64,000 nucleotides of DNA from Limnanthes douglasii subsp. nivea (GCA_036936605.1 JAUPFV010000004.1:139792973-139856972); one strand, 5' to 3'; positions 25,431 through 37,849 are shown, numbered from the stretch's first letter. The notes: generated from the letters alone by a model not told the origin. Program-made: numbers and translations.

Positions 25431-25789
25431 AAAACTTGGGTTCGAGACGTTTGTGTAATCTATAATGAAAAAGGAGAAAAATAAGAAACTTGGTTATTGG
25501 GGATCAAAAGCAAGAAATCATTAACATAAAAAAAATAAAAAAGGAAAAATAAAGTAATAATGGCTACAAGTTGATATTTATAGGAAAACACATCTCATCT
25601 CAACCATACACATATTAATGATCTAGTGTTTCATATAAAGACTAACTAAAATCATGTAACCTACAATCATATATGTTGTCTAAAGTGACCGGAGTCCCCG
25701 TTGGGTATTAGTTGGAAGAAACGAGAGAAACAACATAGTATTCGTGGGATATGCACTGTTTATTTCAAACTACATCTATTATTCCATTG

Positions 25790-27420
25790 ATAATAAATAC
25801 AATGTATATATGCACGATATAAATGATGGCATGAATCTGATTCAACCAGGCACGCCCGAATATAACGTTGTATGATGATGGACCCTATGCACCACCATAA
25901 TAGGTATTTTATCTTTTTTATTTATTCTCTCTACCCTAGAAATAAATCCAACTTCAGTTCGCCAAACGCTAGGGCTTGTGTTCTAGTAAAACTTGATAAC
26001 ACCATCTATGATGGTATCAGAGATGTTATGTCACATATATGTTCATATGATTTATTGAAAAGAATGTTCGTCAAACTTTCCACATCAACAACAATCATCT
26101 AATTCCCTGCCCGAATTGAGCAACAGTGACAGTTTCATCTTCATGAGGTCCAATTACTTATTTTAAATAATAATCGTCAAAATAGATGGTATGACAAGGG
26201 TTCATATAAAGGTGAGCCGAATTATTATGGATGTTGAACCTCCATATCGTGTATGCGGTGTTTTTTGAAGAATTTTTTTATTCTAGAGAGGGCCTCCGAC
26301 AATAGTACCAACTATTTTCCAGTTCGAAGATGGATCAAATAATTTACATGTTTCATAGAGGACCAATGTCTCTACTATCTTTGGTGTTATAGCTTGGTAA
26401 AATATCATAAGAGGATCAATTTGAGGATCTGGAGTTTGTTGTGGTGTAGTGTTTTTTGGGGATCGTGGGAGCTTGGTTTTTAACAATTTCAGTAAGTTAC
26501 TATCATCGATGAGACTATAATTCTCATGCTTCAAGGTTTGGAATTCCTTTATATGATGTTCGATTTGGTTGTGATATTTACAAAGCCTAAATGGATCATT
26601 TTAGACTCCATATTTTATACAAACTTTGAAAATGAACCATATTTTTGGTTTGGCTATAAATGTCGGTTATGTTTTCATTAAGATTGGTATATGGTATCTC
26701 ATAATCTCTATTTCTTTTACTATACAAACTAAAATCCCTAGTTTGTTAGGATGTTTTTCTTTTTTGCTAGTCCCAAGTTTATTTGTTTTTTGTTTAATAG
26801 GAGCCACGATAAAAGGCTTGGTCGGATTATAAATAAGGTTAAACGCACGATGATAAGAATGATATGTATTAGGCTAATATGAAAACCTAATGCATGTGAT
26901 TTTATCTACCTTAATTTTTTAATCTGTCTGAGCCAAGAGTTTCCCAAAGGTTGAGGCTTTACGCTTCATAATATCATATAAAGTTTGGGCAAGAGTCCTT
27001 ATCTATAAATGAAAATAAACCCTAAGTTTGTGATAATATTTTAGACTATTCTTGGTTTTGACGAACAAAACTAACCTCTTTGTATGATCTTTGAGGTTTT
27101 TACATTGGATGGTATAATCGTCATCACTCTCAATGAGTTTTCTTTATAAATTTATATCTATAAAAATTCTAAAATGTATCAAAGTTACAAATTGATTAGG
27201 GGATAGTTAGCTGAACCATGTCAGAGCACTTCATTAAAATTTATGAAAAAAGATTTACATAGAATTATGTCGTCTCCACTGAACTTTAACATCTCATATA
27301 TGAACTGTTTGATGTAATGCTTAGGGTCGTCTGTCTACATCTTACTTATTTATCTTATACTGGTTGAAATTGGAAAATGTATCTCCATATGGTGTTGTTG
27401 GTACTAATGAGGACGCAACT
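25790..27420 (-). pseudogene. Decayed Ty3/gypsy gag-protease remnant
   Basis: On the minus strand a gag core piece (DDPKHYIKQFIYEMLKF) lies at about 27345-27290. A zinc-finger-like CKYHNQIEHHIKEFQTLK, with its last Cys replaced, lies at about 26590-26535. A protease relic follows (about 26095), where the usual DTGSS reads DVESL, and then the conserved NVIFGRAWLNQIHAI at about 25875-25830. This order and these motifs match gag-protease of Tat/Athila-type elements, including the 58789-57758 region of this window. Reverse transcriptase is absent. The sequence after the protease becomes non-coding, with a TATAAATAT near 25575. Confidence 0.75.
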
Positions 27421-28399
27421 AGATTGTAGGTGTTGTTCATTTCTCCATATCCATGTAACCATAGTTATGCATTGTTGGAACCCGGCCGTTGATTATATCG
27501 GTTAATTAGTGGGATCGATTGGTCCACCGACATAAATAACTGGTTCATTGATGGAAATTGTTGGTTCATCGGTGTGATATGTTGGTTTTTCAACGAATGT
27601 TGATTCATTGGTGAGATTTTTGTTCATTTACTAGACGACTGGTCTAATGGTGGAATTTTTTATTTTGTCGGTGGAATCTGCGAACAATGTCCCTGAACAA
27701 GCATTATAAAGTGGTGTTGATGGTTCGACGAAGATATTAAATGGTTATGCTTCGAAAAATATGGTTATTGCTTTATCGTTGGATTCAAATCGATTATTGA
27801 ATGTTTTGTTTCTTGATTAGGAGCGATATTTTCTATTGCAACAAGGTTATGTCTTTTCTCGCTAATTTTATATTATATATGGCCTTCCAATTGTTGGCTC
27901 GAAATACTTCTTTTCGACACGATGATCTTGACACTATTTCTTATGTAAGCCCTTAATTAAAACTTGGTGCCGTGATATTAAAGTGGAAAAAATGTTTATC
28001 TCTTTCATCGGGATTGAGTTGCTGAGACGATCACGGTAGGTCTAGTTTGTTATTTTTGTCTTTGTCCGCTCTCAACTACAAATCCTACTTACAATGGAGT
28101 GACTTACACTCGTAATTTTTTTTTAGTTTTATTACGCTGCAAAATATTCATCGGTTATCACATCGTTTGATTTGATTATCATTGCTAAATTTAAAAATTG
28201 TCGAGCGTAACATGATTGATATTGAAATCTATCTTTTCAAACAATGGTGAAAGAATATTTTTTCAGAACTTAAACTATTTTGGAAACTATCATTCCAATT
28301 ACTATGCCAATAATAGTACTTGATTTGATTTAACTAAAATAACCAAGCTAAAATAATTTAAAAGATCAGACAATACTCAACTATTATATTTCCATATAA

Positions 28400-29255
28400 T
28401 ACTCAACTTCTTTTTTATTACTACTTAATACTAATCTCATCTATATAACTCAAAATCAATACTTAATTATTTGATAATACCTCAAATACCCTACTTCATC
28501 ACCAACCACATAACCACTTCTAATTCTTGAAAATTTTTTATCTTTCTTACTTTATCTTTTTATTTTATTTTTTAAAAGATCATATCTTTCAAATTGGAGT
28601 TTGAAAAAAATACCCGAAAGTACCATTGCCTTTGTTGTTTAAGATGAACAAAACTAGATCTATTGATGATATTTTAGTAAAATGCGAGTTCTTTGAAAAT
28701 TAACCACGAGAGTTCTTTGAAAATCAATCACGCGAGTTCTTTGAAAAATTAAACATGAGAGTTCTTTAAAAAATCAATCATGAGAATTCGTTGAAAATTA
28801 AAAGACAGGGTTTTTTGAGAAATCAAAGTTAAGAGTTTTTTGAAAAATCAATCATGAGAGTTCTTTGAAAAGTTAAACATGTGAGTTGATTTGAAAAATT
28901 AACAATGTTATTTTGTTAGAAAAATCAATAATGCGTGTTCTTTGAGGAATTAAACATGCCGGTTCTTTGAAAAATCAATAATGAAAGTTCTTTGAAAAAT
29001 TAATTATGCGATTTCTTTGAAAAATCAATTATGCGATTTCTTTTAAAAAATCAATCATGAAAGTTCTTTGAACAAAAAATTCAAAAATAAAATAAAATAT
29101 CATTAATGGGTCTACTTTTGTTCGTTTTAAAAAAACAAAATCGATTGTACTTTCAGATTTTTTTCGAACTATGGTTTACAAGATACAGACTTTTTAAAAT
29201 AAAAATAAATACTATCCTATTTTCAGATATTAATTGATAACAAAAAACGGAGTGA
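28400..29255. mobile_element. Foldback-like element with internal tandem repeats
   Basis: Inverted arms of more than 100 bp enclose a tandem array. The left arm (about 28555-28680) contains TTTGAAAAAAATACCCGAAAG and GATGAACAAAAC. The right arm (29090-29200) read in reverse contains TTCGAAAAAAATCTGAAAG and AACGAACAAAAG, in the same order. Similarity seems to extend outward to CAACTTCTTTTTTATTA (about 28408) and the inverse of CACTCCGTTTTTTGTTA (about 29255). I could not fix a target duplication, so the outer ends are approximate. No coding capacity. Confidence 0.65.
28687..29070. repeat. Tandem array of about 24-27 bp units
   Basis: AGTTCTTTGAAAAATCAATC-like units recur about every 24-27 bp (starts at 28687, 28711, 28735, 28760 and so on to 29062), roughly 15 copies with substitutions such as AATTAAACATG for AATCAATCATG. 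The array fills the space between the inverted arms of the enclosing element. Units are contiguous without unique spacers, so this is a satellite-type array and not CRISPR. Confidence 0.85.
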
Positions 29256-29479
29256 ATATTTATTCATACTTTTTTCTAAAATAAAATAATAATGTAACTA
29301 TTTTTAAAACAAAAGATTAATTTGAAATTCCACAAACAAACCATGATTCTGATTCAAATAAAAAAAATCCGAATATTGCCTTTAATTATTAAATATTGAT
29401 AATATATTATTTTTTTATGTTTAAAAAAAAGTTAGTAATACTTGTCATTCATTAAAAGATTACTTCACATTTTTTATTT

Positions 29480-30519
29480 GGGTCAAGTTATATATACCCA
29501 AATGTGGTTTAAATATACTCAATTTTGAGTTTGCCGAAATGTGGTATAAGTTTATCCAAATTTTGACAAAAATATATTTTTTATGGATATATAAGGTTTT
29601 TTTTACTAACCTTCATCCACCTCATTTTTTCTCTTACACTCTCTAACTTCTCTCTATAACCTCCAAGTTCTCTCTAATTTATCCGACGAACTAAAATATG
29701 GAAACTTAGTGTTAATATCAAAATTAGGATTATGGTTGAATTAGATAAAAAAATCATAATTTTAGGGTGTTTGGAGACAAGGGTATCGTGCCCTTTGGTA
29801 CGTTATCGCCTGTACCATCGATACTGGGGGTGTATCGGCGGGTACATGGGTCTGTACCAGCCGATGCGGCCCGTGTACCTATAGTGCCTTAGTTTTTGTT
29901 GCCGACCATTTTCCGGCCGAATTTCGATGGTACAAGGGTATCGTACCCTTTTGGTACGCTATCGCCCGCACCATCGATACAAGGGACATACCGGCGGGTA
30001 CAGGGGATCTGTACCAGTTGGTACACCCCTGTACCTATGGTGCGCTCAATTTTCGCTGCCGGCCGTTTTCTGACCGAATTCCGATCGGAAAATAGCCTTT
30101 AAACACCATAAAATTATGGTTTTTTTTTTAATAATTAAATTCTTATTTTTTTTAAAAAAAATTCAAAAAAACAAGTTTTTACCTTAATTTGGGTCGATTC
30201 ATGTTTGATTTTGTATTTTTATTATAAGAAGTTTAAAAAAATTGAAAAGAGTTTGAATGTTCTTGAGTCAACTTTGAATGTTCAAAAACAATTTGAGGAA
30301 CTTAAAATTGTAGTAATATGGGATTTGATCTAGTAGGGAGTTGTGTTTTTTTGGGTATACATAGTAGTCAAATAGATTGTTTTGTGAATTGGGTATATCT
30401 ATAATATACTTAGTTTTTTTTATTGTCACAATTTGGATATTAAATATAAGTTCAAAAAAAAATTCGTCCTAAAAAAATCAAACAAAAATCAACTGTGTTT
30501 GGGTATATATAGTCCTACC
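29480..30519. mobile_element. Non-autonomous MULE-like element
   Basis: The left end GGGTCAAGTTATATATACCC and the inverted right end GGTAGGACTATATATACCC match over about 20 bp, and both continue with AAA. Outside lie matching copies of TTTTTTATTT (29470-29479 and 30520-30529), consistent with the 9-11 bp duplication of Mutator-type insertion, although the sequence is low in complexity. No transposase is present. It contains the GTACC-rich duplication at 29750-30122. Confidence 0.55.
29750..30122. repeat. GTACC-rich 160-bp duplication between inverted ends
   Basis: Two related units of about 160 bp sit side by side. Each starts ACAAGGGTATCGTRCCC and contains ACCATCGATAC, GGCGGGTACA and CTGTACCAG, then CCGGCCG-like sequence. 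They are flanked by inverted copies of AAAATCATAATTTTAGGGTG (left) and AAAACCATAATTTTATGGTG (right, reversed). GGTAC/GTACC occurs many times in 300 bp, and the local GC content is far above the surroundings. Confidence 0.7.
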
Positions 30520-31025
30520 TTTTTTATTTTTATTAAACATTATGAATATTTAAATTATTAATGATATTTAATAAAAAAAAAAAGTGATTATCAGGCGCCA
30601 CTTACTACTTTTATTTTTAAAAATCCGCATAGGTTCGGTTTAACCAAAAAGACATGCACGCAAATCAGCCGTACGGTTTGGTTTTGTTTGGCTAGTTTAC
30701 AAGAAGAAACAACCCTAATCATACTTAGGTTTCAGAATGGTTTGAGTCGGTTTCGTTGATTTAATTTACTTTCGAGCACCCCACCCCTAGCATAAGTGAT
30801 ATGAAATATTATTCATAATAGCACAAGATGGGTTGGCTGCATATTAAAGGACTTTTGGTGGAAACCCATGTTTAAATTATTTATGAGTATATTTATATAC
30901 ACCAAAAAAATGATCGGAAAACATTCCACTTAACTATATTATTTCATCCTTCCCCAAATATATGACCCGAATTTTGTAATCCCTTAATCCATAAAAATAT
31001 ATTATTTTTCATAACAGAAAGTCTT

Positions 31026-34000
31026 CTAACCTGTGCCACTGGCAACAATTTTACGGTGACGCCTTGATCGCTTTTCTCTACCGCGCTTTTGCGGTAACTT
31101 TCTAGCCAAAGGACTAATGATTTTTTCAATTGGTGACTCAAGAGTTACCTTCATTGGTGATTCAGTGGTTATAGACAGTGGTGGAGGAGGTGGATCCACA
31201 GCAATATGACGATGTGGACGCCGTGCTATTATTTCCAAGTCGGCTAGATGATATCTCTGAAAGTAGCAATTACAAGGAATCAGAAAGAGAGAGCTAAATA
31301 CTTAAATAAATTCCTAGAAAATTGTTTTCTCACTTTTCCAGCATCCAAGAACAGGTTTCACATAAGTCAAACCGAAAACAATGAAAATTTTCATGAACCA
31401 ATTACGGCTTTAAGAAATTTTGGATAGAAGCAGAACAAATTCAAAGTTATCTATGAGAAGAAAAAGAGCAGCACTCCATAACAAGTTTTACAAATTACCT
31501 GAATCACGAAGTTGCGTCTTTCACAGTCCAAGAACATATTTGGTGTCCAATTTGTCTTTGCTGTGATCTTATCCCTTACTGTTGAAAAACTAATTTGGTC
31601 CCTAGAGGTGAAGCGGTCGACTTCATTGAACCAAAGGCAAGAAAACAAGTTGCTAATAGGAACATGCTCCCTTATGATTACACACCCTTCAGGCACATCT
31701 GCATGACCAAACAAAATTTATTACTCAGAAAAATGCAATGCAACCAAACATATTGGCAAGAGAGCAAGGATCCTCCAACACTTACCACTGGTGATGGGAA
31801 GTTTGGCAGTGGAATAAGGTGTAAGACCTTCCTTTTTATAAAAATCGACTTGAAAATCGATAGAATGGTTATCGTATTTTCCAGCAGCTTTATTTGCCTC
31901 GGCTTCTGTGAAGACATCAAAGCGTTTATAATGTTTTGAAATTGCAAATGTTGCATTTTTTCTCCACAAGAACCTGAAGAAAGGCTCACACAAAGTTACA
32001 GGTGACCATACAATACTACCAAAAACTTAAGTGATTCAGGAAACCACGAGAAAGATCTCACAAAACCTAGGGATGGCAATTCGGGTGCTGTCCGGCCCGA
32101 CCCGGCCCGACCCGGCCCGAACCCGGCCGGGTTTTGTCCGGCCCGAACTTAGACCGGGCCGGGTTCGGGTTCAGAAATTGTAACCCGCAGCCGGGTCGGG
32201 CCGGGTTCCGGTTTCTAATTTGTCCGGCCCGTTCCGGCCCCAAAATCATAAAATATATATAAAAATAATATTTTCATATATAATAAAAATAATATATTTA
32301 AAAAATAAATTAAAAATATTTAAAAAATATTAAAATTAATGTCCGCGGGTCGGGCCGGGTTGACCGGCGGACATTAGCGGACGGGCTCGGATTTGAAAAT
32401 ATGAGCCCGGGAGCGGGTCGGGCCGGGTTCGGGCTCAAGTGTCAAAAAAGCGGGCCAGCCCGAACCCGGCCTGCGGACGGCCCATTGCCATCCCTAACAA
32501 AACCTATGCATGGAGTTATAAACACATGCAAAACTATCAGAAAGGAGTATCAATGTGTAAAAAGTGATATCTTACTGAATGGATTATCATCCGTGTATTT
32601 ACAAAATTCCAAGAATTCATAGACAAAGAGAAAACGAATGTGCAAAAACAAGCATTAAAAAATGTTTTAACTCTTTTAATAACTCCGTTTCAACAACAAT
32701 GGTAGCCTATAGACTTCAGCTATATAAGTATTCGTAATTGCGATTTGTGCCACTCTAAATTTCGCCAGATATACCTTCAATCAAACAGCAAGGAAGATAG
32801 CATCATAGATTTACCTTTCCAATATTTGATATGGATCTACCACAAGTTCAAGCTTTCCATCAATCCATAACGAATAACGAGCACTAGGAAATATCCTATG
32901 CATCAAAAGCTTTGGTATCTGTAACAAGTAAAATTTGGGTCAAAATGTAAATTAAACCACTAACAAGCATAATTAACATGGGACTTTTGCAGTTTCTAAA
33001 TGCAAAGTAGCATCAGAGATCTAGCCAATACAAATTTGATAGCTTTTTTATTCCTATTGTGAGTAGCAAAATGCACACGAAAGTTCTTCATGCTACTTTC
33101 ATCCATTTATAGTAAGCTAACAATAAGCTGAAAGAAAAGTGAATGTGTAATTCTGTTTCATTCTAGATTTGGAAGATTGGCGATTATTTAGAACTCCTTC
33201 CTTATATCTAGAGACATGATTCATAATAGGAAAGTTGTGGATGAACCCAGTCATTGCGTGGTAGCTGGGTTGATAAGATTCTTAAATAAGAAATTAAAAT
33301 ATTTCTGCTATATAAAAAACCATATATAGACAGAAAAGTACAGAAAAAAAGTTTCTCCATTTTTATCTCTAGTTGACTAAATGATTTCAGATTTTTTTTA
33401 AATTGCTCATTACGTATAGAATTTAAAGTTAAAATCAATAAGATATATGTAATCGAAGAAACACATTATTATAACTACGTATCATATAAAAAATTCAAGT
33501 AAAAGACAGTAATAGATACCCATTTTGCTTTTGCTAAACTATTAAACTGCTCAACCTGAAAGGGTTTTTTGTTCAATTAGTTTTGTTTAAAAGTTGGTCT
33601 GCTTTTCGATTTTTTAAAACAGTCTCCATAGGTTTGGTTTCAAACCCACCCAAACCCATCCAGCATACGCCTATTGCATGGTTGATCCTTACAAAAATCT
33701 GAAAGAAATTGAATACAAGCTCAGTTTCCAAAAGCATTTATTGGCCACAGAGAGATTTTGAAAAGAAAAATTTATCTGCAACTTTTATCTCCTCTTGACC
33801 AATAAATACTTCTGAGAGCCCCAAATCATTTGAGTTTGTAATAAGTTTTAAGAACTGAATGACTGTGTACCTTTCCATTGCGTCTTCCATCTGCGTAAGG
33901 AAGATTGCGTAAAACAACAACTCTCCATATACCCACCTTCTTGACACTCTCAACGCCCAATTTCGTCCTCAAAAAATCATTGGTTTGTTCGTCAACAAAC

Positions 34001-35518
34001 ATGTAAAAGCATACAGTATCCTTAGAATATTCACTAATATTTTTCGGATGCTGTATTTCATCAAACGCCCCTGTTAATGATTATAGAATTTAATGAGCAA
34101 ATTCTCCAAAAATTACGCATGAACATAAATTGACTAACTCAGACAAGCATTAGGCAGTGCAGTACCAAAGACTGCTGAAGCAACAACTACACCACGGCAC
34201 TGCTCCATTTCAAGGAGATCAGGCTCGTCAATGTCAAATCCGGTTCCAAGGCCAGGTTTCTGTCCTTTCACAAATCTGATGAACAATTAACAGAAACAAG
34301 ATTAGCGTATTTTCACTAAGAGCAAACACAAAGACTACTTTAAAGAGAGACATACCCGCAATGAACATTCATAGATTCTCTGATGTCAAAAGAATCAGTC
34401 CTCTGTTTCAAAGTTGGGTATCCACCAAACTCTGAACCTCCAAATTCTGTTTCCCTATTTAATGATTCTTCATAAATATAGGTCAACTCTTTAAGCACAG
34501 GAGAGAATGAGGGGAATTTTGGCATTAAAGCAACAGCTTCTTGCACAGGAAGGTAACATACCGGACAAGCTGAAACCAAAACTATAAGTGCTCAGCTTAT
34601 ATTAAAAAAAGCACAACACATTCCCAAATAGTTTGTTTTTATCACCTGATAATAAAAAACAACTGACAAGAAAATCTGATATACAGAGGAATCTTACGTC
34701 GTGGTCCAGTTCTTTTTCGATCAGCCGGCGGAGGTGGTAGAGTGAAACTTTCACATGGATGCCCTGGAGGAAGACTGTAGCCAAGAAAATACGAAGGAGG
34801 AGGAGGAGGAGGAGGTGGAGGAGGCGGTGAAACGTCAATTAAGTACGATACAAGTGTATCCATCAAAAAAGTCTGATTGTTCATATTGCTAACTTGGTTT
34901 ATGATTGATGGTGAAGTTTCTGTCAGATTTACATAAACTCTTCTATTCATCTGTAAGCTTCTCAGACGAAGGCTTTCCTCAGAATCCTCACCTAAATGCA
35001 ACCACAAGGACATACATAACATTTTCAATCAACTGGGCTAATAAAGTACAATCACCACTAAGCCAACAACATTGAATTCCTTATTCAAACATGCCTAGGC
35101 TAGATTCTGGCAGAAACATCTACAAAACAGTCTCAACACAATCCTGGGCTTTATTTTTATTACTAATCCTTACCGAACCTATTCTTTTCTAAATGCGAGA
35201 AATCAAACTATATAAAAGCAGTAATCGAAAGAATTAAAGAACAGCTAGAATCATGAATAAAGAACACAGACCTTTTCCAACATAAAGAACCCAAAGGAAA
35301 ACAGCAGCTGAAACACTACACAGAAGCAACATCCCAAAATTCTTCCGACCCACGAATTTGAAGATTGAAGGGAACAATCTCTCCTTCTCCTTCACCATCT
35401 TCGACGACTTATTACGTGAAATGGACGACGGCTGAACCGGTGACGCACCATTCTGTCCATACTTATCTAAAGACGAGCCATAACTACCGGAACGCAGCCC
35501 TAATGACGGACCGTTCAT
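31026..35518 (-). CDS. MUCI70: DUF616 (TOD1/MUCI70-like) glycosyltransferase-type protein
   Basis: Nine exons join in frame to 595 codons: 35272-35518, 34698-34991, 34356-34569, 34166-34275, 33871-34070, 32815-32918, 31786-31973, 31499-31698 and 31026-31256. All introns are GT-AG. The protein has a short N-terminal cytosolic part starting MNGPSLGLRSGSYGS, a membrane anchor at about residues 61-80 and an 11-proline tract at about residue 135. Then come CPVCYLP and the catalytic-type domain, with GFDIDEPDLLEMEQC, RYSLWIDGKLELVVDPY and FLWRKNATFAISKHYKR. A proline/arginine-rich tail ends it. This is the type II Golgi layout of DUF616 proteins. The closest named relative, from memory, is Arabidopsis MUCI70, a probable hexosyltransferase needed for seed-mucilage pectin; TOD1 is a shorter paralogue. 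The ortholog assignment is inferred. A MITE lies in intron 6. Confidence 0.93.
32068..32496. mobile_element. hAT-type MITE in an intron
   Basis: The element starts TAGGGATGGCAAT and ends ATTGCCATCCCTA, perfect 13-bp terminal inverted repeats. Identical 8-bp target duplications ACAAAACC flank it (32060-32067 and 32497-32504). Eight bp is the hAT hallmark. The subterminal regions are strikingly GC-rich runs of CCCGACCCGGCC on the left and GGGTCGGGCCGGG on the right, which can pair. The centre is an AT-rich non-coding stretch of about 110 bp. It sits between exons 6 and 7 of the DUF616 gene, away from the splice sites. Confidence 0.92.
34797..34833 (-). repeat. Trinucleotide repeat encoding polyproline
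   Basis: A GGA/GGT-rich run on the plus strand encodes 11 consecutive prolines in exon 2 of the DUF616 gene. It sits in the stem region between the membrane anchor and the catalytic-type domain, where length variation is likely to be tolerated. Confidence 0.8.
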
Positions 35519-37059
35519 CCTTCACCTTCACTACAATCTCATCTCCCAACTAAAAATCTCACAAACTAATTCCACAATACTAGATCAAGCTTTCTGTTAC
35601 ATAAACTCGAATAAATTATTCTCCCCTCAAAAAAATCTTACCCCAAATATTCTTGGGGCAGTTTCAGATTCGGCTTAGATATACACTCAAATCAAACTAG
35701 TGTATGTAATCAAAAAATACTTCACGAACTATCGAAAAGATTGATATTCAACCGAATTTTAACTGATTCGGATTGAATCTACAGAACAAATCGCAAGTGG
35801 AGGCGCGGTACAATCAGAAACAAAAATCAAAATTTCCTTCAGAAAAGAGAGAATAAATATCGAATTCAGTGGAGTTTCTGGCAAAAAATCATAAGGGAGA
35901 AACAACAATTATGAGATTGAAAATAATCGTATATCTGTATAAACGAAGAAACAAGTGATTTAGAGTGTGAAAAGAGCAAAAATTGGATCTGTGAATATAC
36001 AGGTCAATCAGAAAGGGAGAATGAAGGATTGAGAATGTCGTGGGAGGGAGGAAGAAGATGAGTATATAAATATAGGGTTTGTGATTGGTCGAATTTGGAA
36101 GTTTTTAGTAAAGCTTTATGTGAAATTGATTGTGGGTTTCTTGTTGTCAAATCTAGATTTAATGTAATTAGGAGAGTACTTAAGTTTGTCATCAATTTGA
36201 GAGTTTTAATGATTGTTCTAGTATTTTTGTGTAAATTAAATATTATTATAGAGTATCAGCATGTGGATGAGTCTGATTGGTTATATTAAATAAGTATGGA
36301 ACATTTATAATGGACCAATATAACTTGAGTTTTCTCTGAAATTAAGGGGTATTATTAAATAGTTGTTCAGTTTTTCTAACCCTTTTTTTTTTAAAAAGAT
36401 CGAATTTTCATTTATCAAACCCACATCTAATCTATTATTAATCATGATAATTAATTAATAATTTTTTTTATTCATCATATCACTAAACAAAACTTATTAT
36501 TTTAATTTTCTTTTAAAAAATAAGCAAAAAGTAAACTTTCTCTTAGGATTAAAATTTTGATTGCAAACACTTATCGATAAATTGAGAAGTGCCAAACTCA
36601 AATTTCGATAGTCGTCAAAATTACAGTTTTGGTGACGAATTGAACAATTAACTGGAACTCAAATTGCATTTAAAGGATACATCTTTCATGCTTGTTTCTA
36701 GTTCAACTAAGCTTTGGAATCTGAGAAAACAAAAGTAACGATTAGTTCGATTCCAGAAACTGAACGAAAATCTACTATATATCCCGATATTTTCATCTCA
36801 TTTATTCCTTTAGAGGTTGGAATGATCTATGTGTTTGCTTTGTTTCCTTTTTTTATGTTGATGCTCCATCTTCGATGTTCGTTAAAGGGAATCTGATATT
36901 CTTGTGTTCTGCAACAAAACTTATCATAAACTAATAGTCACGTACAACCTGCTAAAATTGTTAGTTAGGTTAATACCAATCACATCAGTATTTTGACCAG
37001 GATTAAATGATAAAAGAGAAGGACCATCATAGAGGAGACAATAATTTCATTTTACATGT
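35519..37059. other. DUF616 leader/promoter and AT-rich intergenic DNA
   Basis: Apart from the putative promoter, no gene is supported. The left half is the likely 5' leader of the minus-strand DUF616 gene. The right half is AT-rich and probably includes the 3' end of the LINE, but I cannot mark its boundary or a poly-A tail. Confidence 0.45.
36035..36092 (-). promoter_or_regulatory. Putative promoter of the DUF616 gene
   Basis: Reading on the minus strand, GACCAATCAC (CCAAT box, about 36083-36091) is followed by CCTATATTTATATAC (TATA-like, about 36062-36076). With a start site near 36035, the untranslated leader would be about 500 nt. A leader intron is possible. Position and motif order support this, but no transcript evidence is available. 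Confidence 0.45.
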
Positions 37060-37489
37060 AATGGTCCATTTTGCAAGCCAATCTGCGACATTATTTTGGT
37101 CTCTATAAATGTGAGATAATACCATTCTAGATGATATTAGTCTTCTACATCAATTCAGTAAATGTTCTAAAGTCCAAGGGGTTTTGCCAAAGGATTAAAG
37201 CTCAACTAGGATTTTGGAGTCAGTTCAATATTAACATTGTTTATGTCCGTACTTTTACAAATCATAAGTTCATCAAGGAGAGCCCTAACTTCAGCCAGGA
37301 TAGGAGTTAATTAACTATATAACCTACCAACAACTACTATGATATATCATTTACTGTCTCTTAATAATCCACCACCACTAGCTTCTCCGTTAGTTAGACA
37401 CGAGCCATCCGTATTTAGTTTGAATATATTACGAGTAGGGATGGACCAAATAAAAAGTAATGCTTTTCTAGTTTCATTCAGATGATTAT
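37060..37489 (-). pseudogene. LINE RNase H domain, 3' fragment
   Basis: The minus strand reads KALLFIWSIPTRNIFKLNTD then GSCLTNGEASGGGLLRDS, followed by ILAEVRALLDELMICKS and further stop-broken pieces. This is the RNase H domain found at the C-terminus of plant LINE ORF2 and in related ribonuclease H-like proteins. It is broken by stops. It ends exactly where the Tat LTR at 37490 begins. With the RT pieces at 39330-39646 and beyond 46452 it appears to be one LINE split by insertions. Confidence 0.75.
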
Positions 37490-37849
37490 TGATGAGTTCA
37501 GAAACTTTAGACACAACCCACTGCATAATTCGGATAGGGCTAATTCGGATAATGACATGCCACTAAAAAATCCGGACATGACAAAAGTAAAACACCTTTT
37601 GACTACGATATTTGCTAATCTACTTAAAAGACTAATGTGTCCTTAAACTTGACCCGGTTTCATAACTTGACCCATAAGCCCATGGGTCATTAATTAAGAG
37701 TATAAATACCCCAACCACTCTCATTAATAGGGTGATCAACATTTAATACAAGCAGGTTGCTTAATTATCTCACTACTCTCCACACTAAACACTTTAAACT
37801 TCCCAAAATACTTTACCAAACTACCCCTAACCCAAAATAAACCAAACCA
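37490..37849 (+). repeat. 5' LTR of Tat element 3 (deletion derivative)
   Basis: This 360-bp LTR starts TGATGAGTTCAG and ends AAACCAAACCA. It is the reverse orientation of the LTRs at 39647 and 50094, sharing TGCTTAATTATCTC, GTATAAATACCCC (TATA box, about 37712) and many ATTCGGATA/TCCGGA words. It is diverged from both other families. It lies inside the LINE RNase H/RT junction. Confidence 0.8.

Noticed and set aside
28687..29070. Regularly spaced repeats as a CRISPR array
   Set aside because: Units are contiguous, diverged and without unique spacers, and the context is a plant genome.
31595..31939. Plus-strand ORF within the DUF616 gene
   Set aside because: Overlaps two well-defined exons of the minus-strand gene in antisense.
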